Below, piece by piece: positions 32,734 through 41,721 of a DNA stretch of 55,900 bases. The notes under the pieces are model-generated. The model had not been told where the DNA came from, made no database searches, and saw nothing but the letters and a program-made list of their open reading frames with translations. Positions within the stretch are counted from its first letter, which is position 1, and each line of letters opens with the position of its first letter. The DNA lies in contig JAURZK010000127.1 of NCBI GenBank assembly GCA_030653505.1, forward strand, positions 1 through 55,900, read 5' to 3'. The DNA comes from Rubrivivax sp. Lineage in GTDB: Bacteria; Pseudomonadota; Gammaproteobacteria; Burkholderiales; Burkholderiaceae_C. The position numbers were made by a program, and so were the translations under genes.

Positions 32734-35181
32734 TCATCGCGCTCGCGCTGACCACCGGCGCAGGACCTTCACCACGGCGCGGTCCGGCCTCGTCCGGTCG
32801 ACCACCACACCAGCCAGGAAGAGCGCCACAGCCAGCCCGATCAGCGATCGATCGAACGGACGACGCCACCGGTCGCCGTCGCGATGCCGCGCCAGGAAGT
32901 CCACATCCCAGCGGGCGGCGAGTCCGGTGCTGCGCCAGGTATCCAGCGCCGGGTTCGTGCCCCAGGCCTCGTTTTCGGCGCGCCGGCGCCGCAGGTGCAG
33001 TTGCCGCTGCGTGCCAAGCGACGTGGATACCACGAACGTGTACAGGCCGGGGCCGGCGTCGGGCAGCGTCGCGCGCAGCCGGCCTGGGGCGACGAGGTCC
33101 AAGGTCATCGGCCGCCCCTGCGTCGCCGTTGTGTCCACGGCGATCGACACGCTGGCGGGGTCGGGGCTCCCGACCCCGGTCTGGACGTCGGCCTCGACCT
33201 GCAGCCCGCCGCTCAGATCCGAGACCGCCAACGCGACCGCCCCGCCCTGCGCTGTGCCGCCGATCCAATCGACCAGACCACCTGCAAGACGCGGCCACTC
33301 CCGCCACTGCAGCCACTGCGGCGTCCAGGGCCCCAGTCCGCAGGTCACCGCGACCACGCGGCCGCGGCCCGAACTGCGAAACGCGATCAGCGGCTCGCCG
33401 CCTTGGGTGTGCACGGCCACCCATGCGTCGACCTGCGTCCGGGTGGCGTAGTGGGCCGTGATGGCAGGCCAGTCCTTCAGTGTTCCGGGCGCGAACGGCA
33501 GCGCCAGGCGCTGCGTCACGGCGATCGAGCCGCGCTCGACCCGGGCCCGGCGACGCTCGAGACCGGAGCGCATGACGAGCGGGAGCTCGGCAGCCTGGTT
33601 CACGCGCAGCACGGTTCCGGCCTTCGCACCAAGCAGGCGTTCCAGTGCGCCCACGTCGGCGTCCGGACCGACGGCCAACGCGATGGTCTCGATGCGCGAG
33701 CGATCGAGCCGTGCGCGCAGCGCGGCGAGCGGCGCGTCGTCGACGAAACCGTCGGTGACGAGGACGAGAATGCGTCGTGCGGCAGCCGCACGCTCGAGCT
33801 CGTCGATCGCGGCTTCGAGTGCCGGCGCGAGCTTGGTGCCGCCGTTGGGCCGTACCGGCCAGTCGCGCTCGAGTGCCGAGGCCCCGGCCGGTGCCGGACC
33901 GAGCGGAATCAGCACGCGCGGCGCCACGTCGAAGACCATCAGGCCCAGCGAGTCGCGTTCACCGAGGCCGCGCGCGCTCTCGAGCACGGCGCGTTGGGCG
34001 AGCTGGAAGCGATCGACGCCGCCGCTGCCCTGGCCCATGCTGCCCGACTTGTCGACCACAAACATGATCGCTGCCGGCTGATCCAACGTCGCCGGCTCCG
34101 ACAACACGGGCAGCACCGATTCGAGCGTCGACGCCCGGTAGCCGCCGCGCGCGAAAGAACGCTCGCCGCCCAGCACCATCAATCCGAGGCCGCGGTTGTG
34201 CACAGCGGCCACCAGCGCGTTCCAGAATCGCGGGCTGGCATCGGAGATGGCCACGTCGTCGAGGACGACCGCCTGGTAGCCGTCGAGGCCGTCGGCATGG
34301 GCGTCAAGACGCGCTGCGGATACGACATTCAGCGCCCACCCACCCTCGCGCAGGCTGCGCGCCAGCGGCCCGCTCGAACCCTGTGCGTAGAGGATAGCCG
34401 CCCGAGGTGCGACGTCGACGAGCGCGGCGTCCGACGACGCATCGAGCGTTCGTCCCGTGGCCGGGTCCTCCAGCACCACGTCGACGAGAACGGCGCCGCT
34501 GCGGCTGGCGTCGAACTCGATCGTCACCCGGCCTGCGCCGTCCGGCGCGCCGCCGGCTGTCTGAGTGTCGCCGCCCGGCGTGCGCGCGGTGGCCTTGACA
34601 AGCAGCGGCGCGTCCCAGCGGCCGCCCAGCTGCACCGTGACCGGGATGCGCTGGCCGACCAGCGCGCGCGTCGGCGCAAGAACCTCCCGCACGTGAGTCG
34701 TCGGCGGCGGGCGCCCGACGGCGATCCACTGCAGCGACAACCGGGCCTCGCGCACGGCGCGCAACGCGCGTGCCGCGTCGCCCACGTTCTCAAGGCCGTC
34801 CGAGACCATGACGACACTGGCGAAAGCGGCTTCGGCGTGAGCCGCCAGGGCCGCTTCGAGCGCCGCTTCGATGTTCGTCTCCGACGGCTCGAGCGCGCCG
34901 ACGGAGGTGGCTGCTTGCGGGGACGGCGCGGCCGGCCGGCCGGCGAACTCGAGCAGTTGCAGGTCACCGCCACCGTCCGCCTTCGCGGCTTGCACGACGT
35001 CCGCGACCGCCTGCGCGCTGGCCGCGCGCGGCACGCTGTTCGAACGGTCGACGAGAACCAGCACACGCGGCTTGCTGCGCGCATCGAGCCACGGGGTCCC
35101 GAGCAGCGACAGGCCGAGCGCCACCAGCGCAAGCGTCTGCAGCGCCAGCGCGACCAGGGTTCTGCGGCTACCCGAGCTCAC
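32734..35181 (-). CDS. large membrane protein with two vWA-type MIDAS sites
   Basis: An 815-residue protein with one transmembrane helix at each end (residues about 10-29 and near 785-803), so the bulk lies in the periplasm or cytoplasm between two anchors. The first vWA-like region has VLVLVDRSNSVP and the second IMFVVDKSGSMGQG with LVTDGF, each with a DxSxS metal-site motif. Between them is a segment (YQAVVLDDVAISDA) like the class I amidotransferase-fold domain found in such proteins. The GTG at 35181 overlaps the stop of the upstream BatA-like gene (GTGA). It is the last gene of the MoxR group. Binding partners are unknown. Confidence 0.75.
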   Translation of the reverse strand: MSSGSRRTLVALALQTLALVALGLSLLGTPWLDARSKPRVLVLVDRSNSVPRAASAQAVADVVQAAKADGGGDLQLLEFAGRPAAPSPQAATSVGALEPSETNIEAALEAALAAHAEAAFASVVMVSDGLENVGDAARALRAVREARLSLQWIAVGRPPPTTHVREVLAPTRALVGQRIPVTVQLGGRWDAPLLVKATARTPGGDTQTAGGAPDGAGRVTIEFDASRSGAVLVDVVLEDPATGRTLDASSDAALVDVAPRAAILYAQGSSGPLARSLREGGWALNVVSAARLDAHADGLDGYQAVVLDDVAISDASPRFWNALVAAVHNRGLGLMVLGGERSFARGGYRASTLESVLPVLSEPATLDQPAAIMFVVDKSGSMGQGSGGVDRFQLAQRAVLESARGLGERDSLGLMVFDVAPRVLIPLGPAPAGASALERDWPVRPNGGTKLAPALEAAIDELERAAAARRILVLVTDGFVDDAPLAALRARLDRSRIETIALAVGPDADVGALERLLGAKAGTVLRVNQAAELPLVMRSGLERRRARVERGSIAVTQRLALPFAPGTLKDWPAITAHYATRTQVDAWVAVHTQGGEPLIAFRSSGRGRVVAVTCGLGPWTPQWLQWREWPRLAGGLVDWIGGTAQGGAVALAVSDLSGGLQVEADVQTGVGSPDPASVSIAVDTTATQGRPMTLDLVAPGRLRATLPDAGPGLYTFVVSTSLGTQRQLHLRRRRAENEAWGTNPALDTWRSTGLAARWDVDFLARHRDGDRWRRPFDRSLIGLAVALFLAGVVVDRTRPDRAVVKVLRRWSARAR

Positions 35182-36755
35182 TCGGACCCCGCCTGCGCGC
35201 GATCGCTCAAGCGCAGCCACTGGCGGCCCAGCGCGACGATTTCCCACAGCAGCACCACGAGCGCCGCGACGAGAAACGCAGGGGCCCAGTCGCGAAGGAA
35301 GCGCGATTCGCTCGGCGCCCGCGCACCCTCTGCTGCGCGCGCGCGCGGCGCCGGCGCGACCCTGCTCGCAGCCGTGCCGCGGTCGGCGACCGCGATCGCG
35401 TCGAGCAGACGGATGCCGAACAGGTGCTCGAACATGAGGTTCACGAGCAGCGGGATCTCGGGGCCGCGAGCGATCGCCGGCGCTGCGAAGTCCAGCGATG
35501 TCTCCAGGCGTCGCGATGGCTCCGCCCGGCTGACGATCACGGGCTCGTCGCCGGCGGCGAGCAGCACGACGTCGCCCGGCCGCACCGGCAGCCGCGCGGC
35601 CACGCGCAGTCCTGCTATCTCGAGCCCGATGCGGCTCGAGGCGGCCACCGAAGACGACCACTGCATCGCTCCCCGCGGCGGCGTGGGCACCAGGTCCGCC
35701 AGCACGCGAACCGTCGCGACACCGCTGATTGCACCCGGCGACCCGCAGTCCAGCGCGGCTTCCACGTCGGCCCCGCCGCCAGCCACCAGGGCCAGCGCCG
35801 GGTGGGCGCCCACCGCGGCCACGAGCGGGCCGGGGCAACCGGGATCGGTGGCCACGCGGCGCCTGCGAAGCGGGGCGAGGTCGAGGACGATGCCGTCGTC
35901 TTCGGCAAGGGCATCGCCAGGCTGCAACGTGGCGCGAACATCGGCCGACTCCGGGACCCTTGCACTGACCAGTGCAGAGGCTCCGGCGTCGATGCGCACG
36001 GTCGACCTGGCCGCTTCGCCGGCCGCCGTGGCGAAGATGACCTCGCGTGTTTCGGCGGCGGTGCCGCCGTTGGTGACCTTGAGCAGCAGGTCGAGCGCTT
36101 GCGGGTCATTCAGGTTACGCCGTGCCGACAGCCGCTCCAGCCCCACGTTGCGCGTGATGCCATCCACCTGGACGACGCGATCCGGGCGCCTGCCGCCGGG
36201 CCAGTCGAGTAGCGCGCCGTCGGCGCCGTCCGTGACCAGCCAATGCAGGCGGTCGCGGCGCAGGAGAGCCGCGGGCGGCGCGGCCGGCTCCTGCCGCCCG
36301 GCGCCGGCAAGCACCGTCTCGACGGTTGCGTCGGTGAGCGCGCCGAGGTCAAGCCAGGGGTCGCCCAGCGTGCGCACCTCGACCTGCGCACCCTCGATCT
36401 CGGCCAACAGCGACCGCGCTTGCGCCAGTCCCTCGACGAGCCGCGTTCCCTGCGCCTCGCGAGTCAGCATGCTGAGCGAGTCGTCGATCCACAGCGTGAC
36501 GGCCGGGTGCTGCTGCGGCAGTTGAGGGCCGGACAACGCGGCGAAGAACAGGGCGGTCAGCAACGCACGGCGTCGCCATGCCGGGTCGGGTGGCCGGCGT
36601 TCGCCGGCCGCGGGCGGGCTCACGGCCGCGCCGCGCCACAGGCCGGCGCGGGACACCGGCACTTCGCGACGGTGCCGACCGCCGCGATGCAGCCAGCGGA
36701 TCAGCGGCAGCAGCAACAGCCCGACCAACCACAGCGGTGCGGCCAAGGTCAGCAA
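35178..36755 (-). CDS. BatA-like membrane protein with vWA motif
   Basis: A 525-residue protein with the BatA N-terminal domain: LTLAAPLWLVGLLLLPLIRWLHR as first helix and a second near LLTALFFAALSG. It has a MIDAS-like WIDDSLSM at about residue 95. The C-terminal anchor FLVAALVVLLWEIVALG precedes a short tail. Bat proteins work with MoxR ATPases in aerotolerance or maturation of exported proteins. A TTG at 36755 is chosen because it gives the BatA-type start; it lies inside the end of the DUF58 gene (7-base overlap). Confidence 0.78.
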   Translation of the reverse strand: MLTLAAPLWLVGLLLLPLIRWLHRGGRHRREVPVSRAGLWRGAAVSPPAAGERRPPDPAWRRRALLTALFFAALSGPQLPQQHPAVTLWIDDSLSMLTREAQGTRLVEGLAQARSLLAEIEGAQVEVRTLGDPWLDLGALTDATVETVLAGAGRQEPAAPPAALLRRDRLHWLVTDGADGALLDWPGGRRPDRVVQVDGITRNVGLERLSARRNLNDPQALDLLLKVTNGGTAAETREVIFATAAGEAARSTVRIDAGASALVSARVPESADVRATLQPGDALAEDDGIVLDLAPLRRRRVATDPGCPGPLVAAVGAHPALALVAGGGADVEAALDCGSPGAISGVATVRVLADLVPTPPRGAMQWSSSVAASSRIGLEIAGLRVAARLPVRPGDVVLLAAGDEPVIVSRAEPSRRLETSLDFAAPAIARGPEIPLLVNLMFEHLFGIRLLDAIAVADRGTAASRVAPAPRARAAEGARAPSESRFLRDWAPAFLVAALVVLLWEIVALGRQWLRLSDRAQAGSE

Positions 36756-37648
36756 TTCGTTCGCGCCTGGACTAGGTGCCCAAGCAGCGCGTGCTGCCAC
36801 GGCTGCGCGATGTCCCAGTCGGTGAAAGCCACGCCGCTGCGGGCGCAGAAGCTGCGCAGGCGGGACGTCATCGCGCCACGTTCGCCGGCCGCAAGCGTGT
36901 TCGCGTGCTGGCCGGCGTGCGTGGGCATGCGCGCCCCGGTCTCCACGTCCACGAGATCGAAGTCGCCCGCCAGCCGCAGATGGGTCTCGGCGCCATCGCT
37001 CAACTGCAATACGTGCAACGCGCCGCAGCGCTGCAGCAACGCACTCAGGTCGCGGCGCATCTCGTCGTCGGCCAGAAAGTCGCTGATGGCGAAGACCGAC
37101 GCAGCGCCGTGCAGGCGCCGCGTGCAGACGCCGAGCTCGGAGCGCTCGCCGGCGTGCGCCGGCTGCAGCGCCGCCAGCTGGCGCGCGATCGCGGCGTAGT
37201 GTTGCTGCCCGCGCCCGCGCGGACATTCTGCCAGCACGCGCGCGCCAAAGGCCTGCACGCCCACCCGATGGCCAAGCTGGAGCAGCGCGTAGCTCATCGC
37301 TGCCGCCACGCAGACGGCGGCGCGCCACTTGGTCCCACCGTGCGCCGCCATCGACGAGCTGGCATCGAGCAGCAGGGTCCAGTCGGACACGGACTCGGAT
37401 TCAAAACGGCGCACGATCGGTCGCCGCTGCCGAGCCGTCTGCCGCCAGTCGATGTGGCGGACTTCGTCGCCCGGCGCGTAGTCGCGGTGATCGAAATGCT
37501 GCAGGCCGACGCCGGCCCGCCGCGTGACGGCCCGCGCCCCCGGCGCTCGCGACTGTCGCTCGATCAGCAACTGCGCAGCCGCGCGCGCGAAGGACTGCAG
37601 CTCCGGCTCGCCCGGCAGCGCGGTACGGATCAGAGTCGGCGGCGCCAT
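36749..37648 (-). CDS. DUF58 domain protein
   Basis: A 299-residue cytoplasmic DUF58 protein, a vWA-like partner of MoxR ATPases. The family signature appears as FDHRDYAPGDEVRHIDWRQTARQRRPIVRRFE (residues about 52-83), followed by the MIDAS-type LLLDASSSMAAHG and VFAISDFLAD. Its start overlaps the end of the MoxR gene by 19 bases, and its end overlaps the BatA-like start, showing tight coupling. No transmembrane segment is present. Confidence 0.88.
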   Translation of the reverse strand: MAPPTLIRTALPGEPELQSFARAAAQLLIERQSRAPGARAVTRRAGVGLQHFDHRDYAPGDEVRHIDWRQTARQRRPIVRRFESESVSDWTLLLDASSSMAAHGGTKWRAAVCVAAAMSYALLQLGHRVGVQAFGARVLAECPRGRGQQHYAAIARQLAALQPAHAGERSELGVCTRRLHGAASVFAISDFLADDEMRRDLSALLQRCGALHVLQLSDGAETHLRLAGDFDLVDVETGARMPTHAGQHANTLAAGERGAMTSRLRSFCARSGVAFTDWDIAQPWQHALLGHLVQARTNC

Positions 37649-38631
37649 CCGTCGATGATCGATGCGAGCGTGGCGTCGGTATCGAGGCCGTCGAGCTCGC
37701 TTTCCAGGCGCAGGAGAATGCGGTGGCGCAGCACCGGCAGGGCCACGGCCTCGAGGTCGCTGACGTCGACGTGCGCGCGGCCCGCCAATACAGCCCGCAC
37801 GCGCGCTGCCCGCACCAAGGCCTGCAGCGCCCGCGGGCTCGCGCCGTACCGGATGTGGCGGCGGGCCTGCGTGCCGGCGCCGCCGACATCCGGCTGCGTG
37901 GCGACGATCAGCTCGACCGCCGCGTCCTTGCAGCGATCACCCAGCAGCACGGTGCGGCACAGTTCGGTGATGCGCAGCACATCGCCGGGACCTGCGATGG
38001 GCTGCACGGTGTCCGACGGTTCGGCGTCGAGCGACACGTCGAGCATCTCGCGCAGCGATGTGCGGGCCGGGAACGGCACCGTGAGCTTGAACATGAAGCG
38101 GTCCAGCTGCGCTTCGGGCAGCGGGAAGGTCCCTTCGAGTTCGATCGGATTCTGCGTCGCCAGCACGCAGAACGGGCTCGGCAGGCGGTGCGTGGTGCCG
38201 GCGTGCGTCACCTGCCTCTCTTGCATGGCTTCGAGCAGGGCGGCCTGCGTTCGCGGCGTCGCACGGTTGATCTCGTCGACCAGCACGAGCTGCGCAAAGA
38301 CGGGGCCGGGCCGGAATTCGAAGGTCGACGCGCCCCCGGCCGCCGTGGCATAGATTTCCGCGCCGGTGACGTCGGCAGGCATCAGGTCCGGCGTGCACTG
38401 CACACGCGCCCAATGCAGCCCCAGGGCCGCGGCAAGCGCCTTCGCAAGATGGGTCTTCCCGAGCCCGGGCAGGCCCTCGATGAGGACATGTCCGCCCGCG
38501 AACACGGCGGTGACGAGGTGCGTGACGAGCTCGCCCTGCCCGACGATCACGCCGTCGAGCAGCGACCGCAGGTCCTGCAGCCGACGATGTGCGTCGGCAA
38601 AGGCGCCTTCGGCGGCGGGGGGAGCTGTCAT
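37630..38631 (-). CDS. MoxR-family AAA+ ATPase
   Basis: A 333-residue AAA+ ATPase of the MoxR type. Walker A is GLPGLGKTHLAK, Walker B is LVLVDEINRATP, sensor 1 lies in VLATQNPIELEGTFPLPEAQLDRF. MoxR proteins form rings that help insert metals or fold exported enzyme complexes with vWA partners, as in methanol dehydrogenase activation. Here three vWA-type genes follow directly. The ATG at 38631 overlaps the stop of the preceding gene (ATGA). The client may be one of the exported proteins of this operon. Confidence 0.93.
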   Translation of the reverse strand: MTAPPAAEGAFADAHRRLQDLRSLLDGVIVGQGELVTHLVTAVFAGGHVLIEGLPGLGKTHLAKALAAALGLHWARVQCTPDLMPADVTGAEIYATAAGGASTFEFRPGPVFAQLVLVDEINRATPRTQAALLEAMQERQVTHAGTTHRLPSPFCVLATQNPIELEGTFPLPEAQLDRFMFKLTVPFPARTSLREMLDVSLDAEPSDTVQPIAGPGDVLRITELCRTVLLGDRCKDAAVELIVATQPDVGGAGTQARRHIRYGASPRALQALVRAARVRAVLAGRAHVDVSDLEAVALPVLRHRILLRLESELDGLDTDATLASIIDGWRRRL

Positions 38632-39767
38632 GGGCGACTCGCGCTCGCCTTCAACCATGCTTGTACATAGGCCGCCTCGCTCGGCCTCAGCCGTGTGGAC
38701 CCAGTCGCCGCGGGGGGTGCCGCAGCGGCCGCGGTGGGATGGGCCAGCGACGCTGCAGGTCCAGGCATCGAAAAGTCCTCGTCGTAGGCCGCCAAGCGGT
38801 CCATGTCGGCCTGTCTGGGGCTCGAAGCTCGCCGAAGCGTCGTCTCGGACCATTGCACGGACATCGTACCCCGCAGCATGCGCGAGACGCCAACACCGGC
38901 AGGGTCGTCACGACTGTCACCTGCCTCGCGCCCCGAACCGGCGCCGCTGACCTGTGATGAGCCGTGCCTGGGTGCGGCATCGACTGCAGTGACCGCCGTC
39001 GCAGCCCTGGCGGCCGGGCCTTCGCCCGCCGGCGTGGCGCCCGTCGGGGACGTCGCGGGGCTTTGGCCGGCATCGGGCTGGCCGGCCCCAGCCACGGGCG
39101 CACGTCCGGCCTCGCGACGCTCGGGCTTGTCACGCGGCAGGGCGGAGCGCAGGTCGTTGGCGAGCTCGCTCACGAGTTCCGTCGCGACCGGTGCCTCGAC
39201 GACCGGCACGGCGATTTCGGCGCTCGCGGGCCGCGCCGCCGCCAAGGACTCTGCTTCTCCCCGCTGCGGCGACGGGGCCAGGCCCGGCAGCGCCAGCACG
39301 AGCGCCGCGAGCGCCGTGCACACCATCATCGAGAGCAGGGGCCGCGCCAGGCGCACCGTCTGCCGTCTTTCGTTGAGAAGGCGCAGGCTGTCGGGCACCT
39401 TCGCCGCGGCCCACTCTTCGAGCCATCGCACGGCCTGCGCGTTCGCCGTTCCGCGCCTGCCTTGGCCCAGGTCGAGCAAGGTGCTGAACGCGCTGGCGCC
39501 GTCCAGGTGCCGGTCGACCCAGAGTGCGCAGGCCGGATCGGCGGGGCGCTCCCATACGGCCAGGGCCAGCATCGAGGCCCACAGCATGGCCAGTGTCCAC
39601 ACCACGACCCCGGCGGGGATCGGCCGGGCCGCCAGATGCACGACCACGGCGAGCAGCATCAGGCCTGCCGACCCCCACAACGCCCGTCGCACCGCGACCA
39701 TGAACTGCCATAGCCACAATCGACGCCGGACCGCGCCGAGCAGAGTCATTGCCGGGGTCGTCGTCAT
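38628..39767 (-). CDS. membrane protein, DUF4175-like N-terminus
   Basis: A 379-residue membrane protein. Two close transmembrane helices (about 27-67) and a third near 155-175 surround a cytoplasmic segment with ALWVDRHLDGASAFSTLLDL, which resembles the N-terminal part of DUF4175-type proteins. The rest is low-complexity Ala/Pro/Thr-rich and ends with a short ordered segment (LRPSEAAYVQAWLKA). The ATG at 39767 is used; 39749 is an alternative. It precedes and overlaps the MoxR gene. No function is known. Confidence 0.65.
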   Translation of the reverse strand: MTTTPAMTLLGAVRRRLWLWQFMVAVRRALWGSAGLMLLAVVVHLAARPIPAGVVVWTLAMLWASMLALAVWERPADPACALWVDRHLDGASAFSTLLDLGQGRRGTANAQAVRWLEEWAAAKVPDSLRLLNERRQTVRLARPLLSMMVCTALAALVLALPGLAPSPQRGEAESLAAARPASAEIAVPVVEAPVATELVSELANDLRSALPRDKPERREAGRAPVAGAGQPDAGQSPATSPTGATPAGEGPAARAATAVTAVDAAPRHGSSQVSGAGSGREAGDSRDDPAGVGVSRMLRGTMSVQWSETTLRRASSPRQADMDRLAAYDEDFSMPGPAASLAHPTAAAAAPPAATGSTRLRPSEAAYVQAWLKASASRP

Positions 39768-39774
39768 GCGCGGC

Positions 39775-40260
39775 TCAGGACACCGGCAGCGTCCAGAGAC
39801 TTCGCGTGAACCACAGGGTCGCCGCCAGCGCGGCTCCGACCGCCGTTCCCAGAATCTCGGCAAGTTCTACCCGGCGCAGTGCGCGACGCAGGCCCCCCCC
39901 GAGCAGCGGCAGCGCCACGCCTGCGGCCAGCAGCATGGCCTCGGCCAGCGCCACCTGCGCCAGCGGCGCCGCGCTCGCCGACCATGCCAGAACCACCAAG
40001 GGCCAGCACGGCGCGATCAGTCCCAGTGCTGCCACCGCGCCCGCGCGCCATCCGCGCAATGCGCCGGCGCGCACAGCCAGTAACGCCAATGCCATGCCGC
40101 GGACCAGCCACAGCGTGATCAGCGTGTCCGCTGCCGGGCGACTCGCATCCGAACCATCGTCGAGGGCAAGGCGGGTGCTGCCCAGCCACCACAACGCGAC
40201 GGCGGCGGTGAGTGCGAGGCCGCTCAGCGCGGCCAGGCGGCGGGACAGCGGGTCCGTCAT
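39775..40260 (-). CDS. small polytopic membrane protein
   Basis: A 161-residue protein of about four transmembrane helices with basic loops and no recognised family. Its ATG overlaps the stop of the upstream gene (ATGA), and it ends seven bases before the next gene. The position in the middle of the MoxR-type operon suggests it is a membrane partner of the flanking proteins; that is inference. Confidence 0.65.
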   Translation of the reverse strand: MTDPLSRRLAALSGLALTAAVALWWLGSTRLALDDGSDASRPAADTLITLWLVRGMALALLAVRAGALRGWRAGAVAALGLIAPCWPLVVLAWSASAAPLAQVALAEAMLLAAGVALPLLGGGLRRALRRVELAEILGTAVGAALAATLWFTRSLWTLPVS

Positions 40261-41717
40261 GGCGACGCCATGGACACGAGGAGCCATCCCTTCGATTCGA
40301 CACCGACATCGGCGACACCACCGAGTTCGAGTTCCCACAGCGCGGCAAAGCCGTCGGGCCGGATTCGCGTCAGGGCCGTTCGCACCACGGCATCCCGAAG
40401 CAGCTTGCCCGTCTGCTCGCCGAGGGTGGTGTGGGCCGCGGCGCCGAGCGCAGGCAAATCGTGGACGAGCCCTCGGTCCAGCAGCGCGCCACGGGGCCAG
40501 GCCATCGTCCCGACGTTGCGGACCTCGCGCATGCCGTCGGCGCGCGCTGCGATCTCGATCGCCCTGGCCATCGGGAAGCTGCCCGCATAGCACAGCGAGA
40601 CCTGGCGAAACAGCCGTGTCTCGAACTCGGCGAATGCGAAACTTCCGCGGCTGGCGTCGAAGTCCAGACGCAGCGCCTGGGTCGACTCGCACGAGTGTGC
40701 CGACGACGCGAGCTGGGGGGGTATCGGCACCCGCATGCGTTCGCGGACGAGACCAGGAAATCGTTGCCAGGCCTGGTAGCGCGCGACCTGCGAACCCGAT
40801 TCGCCTTCGCTCCAGACGACGAGCTGCGACTGCGGCTGCTTGGCGTGCAGCAGCGCCAGCACCGCAACGCCGGCCAGCGCCGGCGTCAGCACGAGCACCG
40901 GGAGCGACGAGACGAACAGAAGCGCCAAGGCCGCCGCGGCGAAGTACACCGCCAATGCCACGGCGACCCGGTTCCAGACCACTTGATCCGGCCGCGACAA
41001 ATCGGCCAGAACCCCGGGTGAGATCGCCGCCGGCATGCTCACGGCCAGCGACGAGGCGAGCATCGCCTTCGCGTCGGCCAGCGACGCAGCACTCATCAGG
41101 GCGCGGCCACCGCACCCGCCCGCGCCGTCGAGCAAGCGGCGCACGCGGGGATCGGTGTTCAACATCACGACGCGGCCGCATGCCGCGGCGTGGGCGAGCA
41201 GTGCACCGAGTTGTCGTGGATCGAGCGCGCTGAGGGTCGGCGCGTCCACGACGAGCGCATCGATGGTCAAAAACGCCGACGCATTGCGCGGCAGGTCGTC
41301 CGCCGCGAGCGCGACCGTGTGAAAACCTTCGAGGTCGACCCGCTCGTCCGTGGCCAAGGCGACGCCGAGCAACGGCGACTCGGACTGCGCCAGCTCGATG
41401 TCGCGCCGTTGGGGCGGCGCGCCCGGCGCTGCGGCGCTCACCACGATGCGTTTGGCCGAAGCGACCGGTACCTGCAGCCGCACGGCACGGCCGGGCTCGA
41501 GGTCGACCTCCGCGCCCACGGCGTGGCGGTCGGCCACGACGTCCAGGGTGGCTCGCGTCGCGGCGCCGCTGGTCAGACGGACGTCGACCTCGGTCGCCCG
41601 ACCGGGGCGTGCCCAGCCCTTCCAGGCGGGCGTCACGGTCATCTCGACGCGCGGCGGCGGCGTCGCCTGCGCCGTGCCGCAGAGCGCGAGTCCTAGTAAC
41701 AGCAGGCGGCACAACAC
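40257..41717 (-). CDS. exported protein with central membrane domain, unknown family
   Basis: A 486-residue protein with a signal peptide (MLCRLLLLGLALCGTAQA). Residues 20-240 look like an immunoglobulin-type strand region (VEMTVTPAWKGWARPGRATEVDVRL) followed by an amidotransferase-like alpha/beta segment (ALVVDAPTLSALDPRQLGALLAHAA). Two or three transmembrane helices (about 248-300) follow, and the C-terminal 180 residues are soluble. This plan recurs in proteins beside MoxR/BatA genes in other bacteria. A GTG start at 41717 is used, four bases after the stop of the toroid gene. Confidence 0.65.
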   Translation of the reverse strand: MLCRLLLLGLALCGTAQATPPPRVEMTVTPAWKGWARPGRATEVDVRLTSGAATRATLDVVADRHAVGAEVDLEPGRAVRLQVPVASAKRIVVSAAAPGAPPQRRDIELAQSESPLLGVALATDERVDLEGFHTVALAADDLPRNASAFLTIDALVVDAPTLSALDPRQLGALLAHAAACGRVVMLNTDPRVRRLLDGAGGCGGRALMSAASLADAKAMLASSLAVSMPAAISPGVLADLSRPDQVVWNRVAVALAVYFAAAALALLFVSSLPVLVLTPALAGVAVLALLHAKQPQSQLVVWSEGESGSQVARYQAWQRFPGLVRERMRVPIPPQLASSAHSCESTQALRLDFDASRGSFAFAEFETRLFRQVSLCYAGSFPMARAIEIAARADGMREVRNVGTMAWPRGALLDRGLVHDLPALGAAAHTTLGEQTGKLLRDAVVRTALTRIRPDGFAALWELELGGVADVGVESKGWLLVSMASP

Positions 41718-41721
41718 CGTG

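Noticed and set aside
32884..36525. A 1213-codon plus-strand frame opposite the vWA and BatA-like genes
   Set aside because: Antisense shadow: low-complexity Arg/Ala/Ser sequence with no recognisable domain, while the minus strand carries MIDAS motifs and membrane helices.
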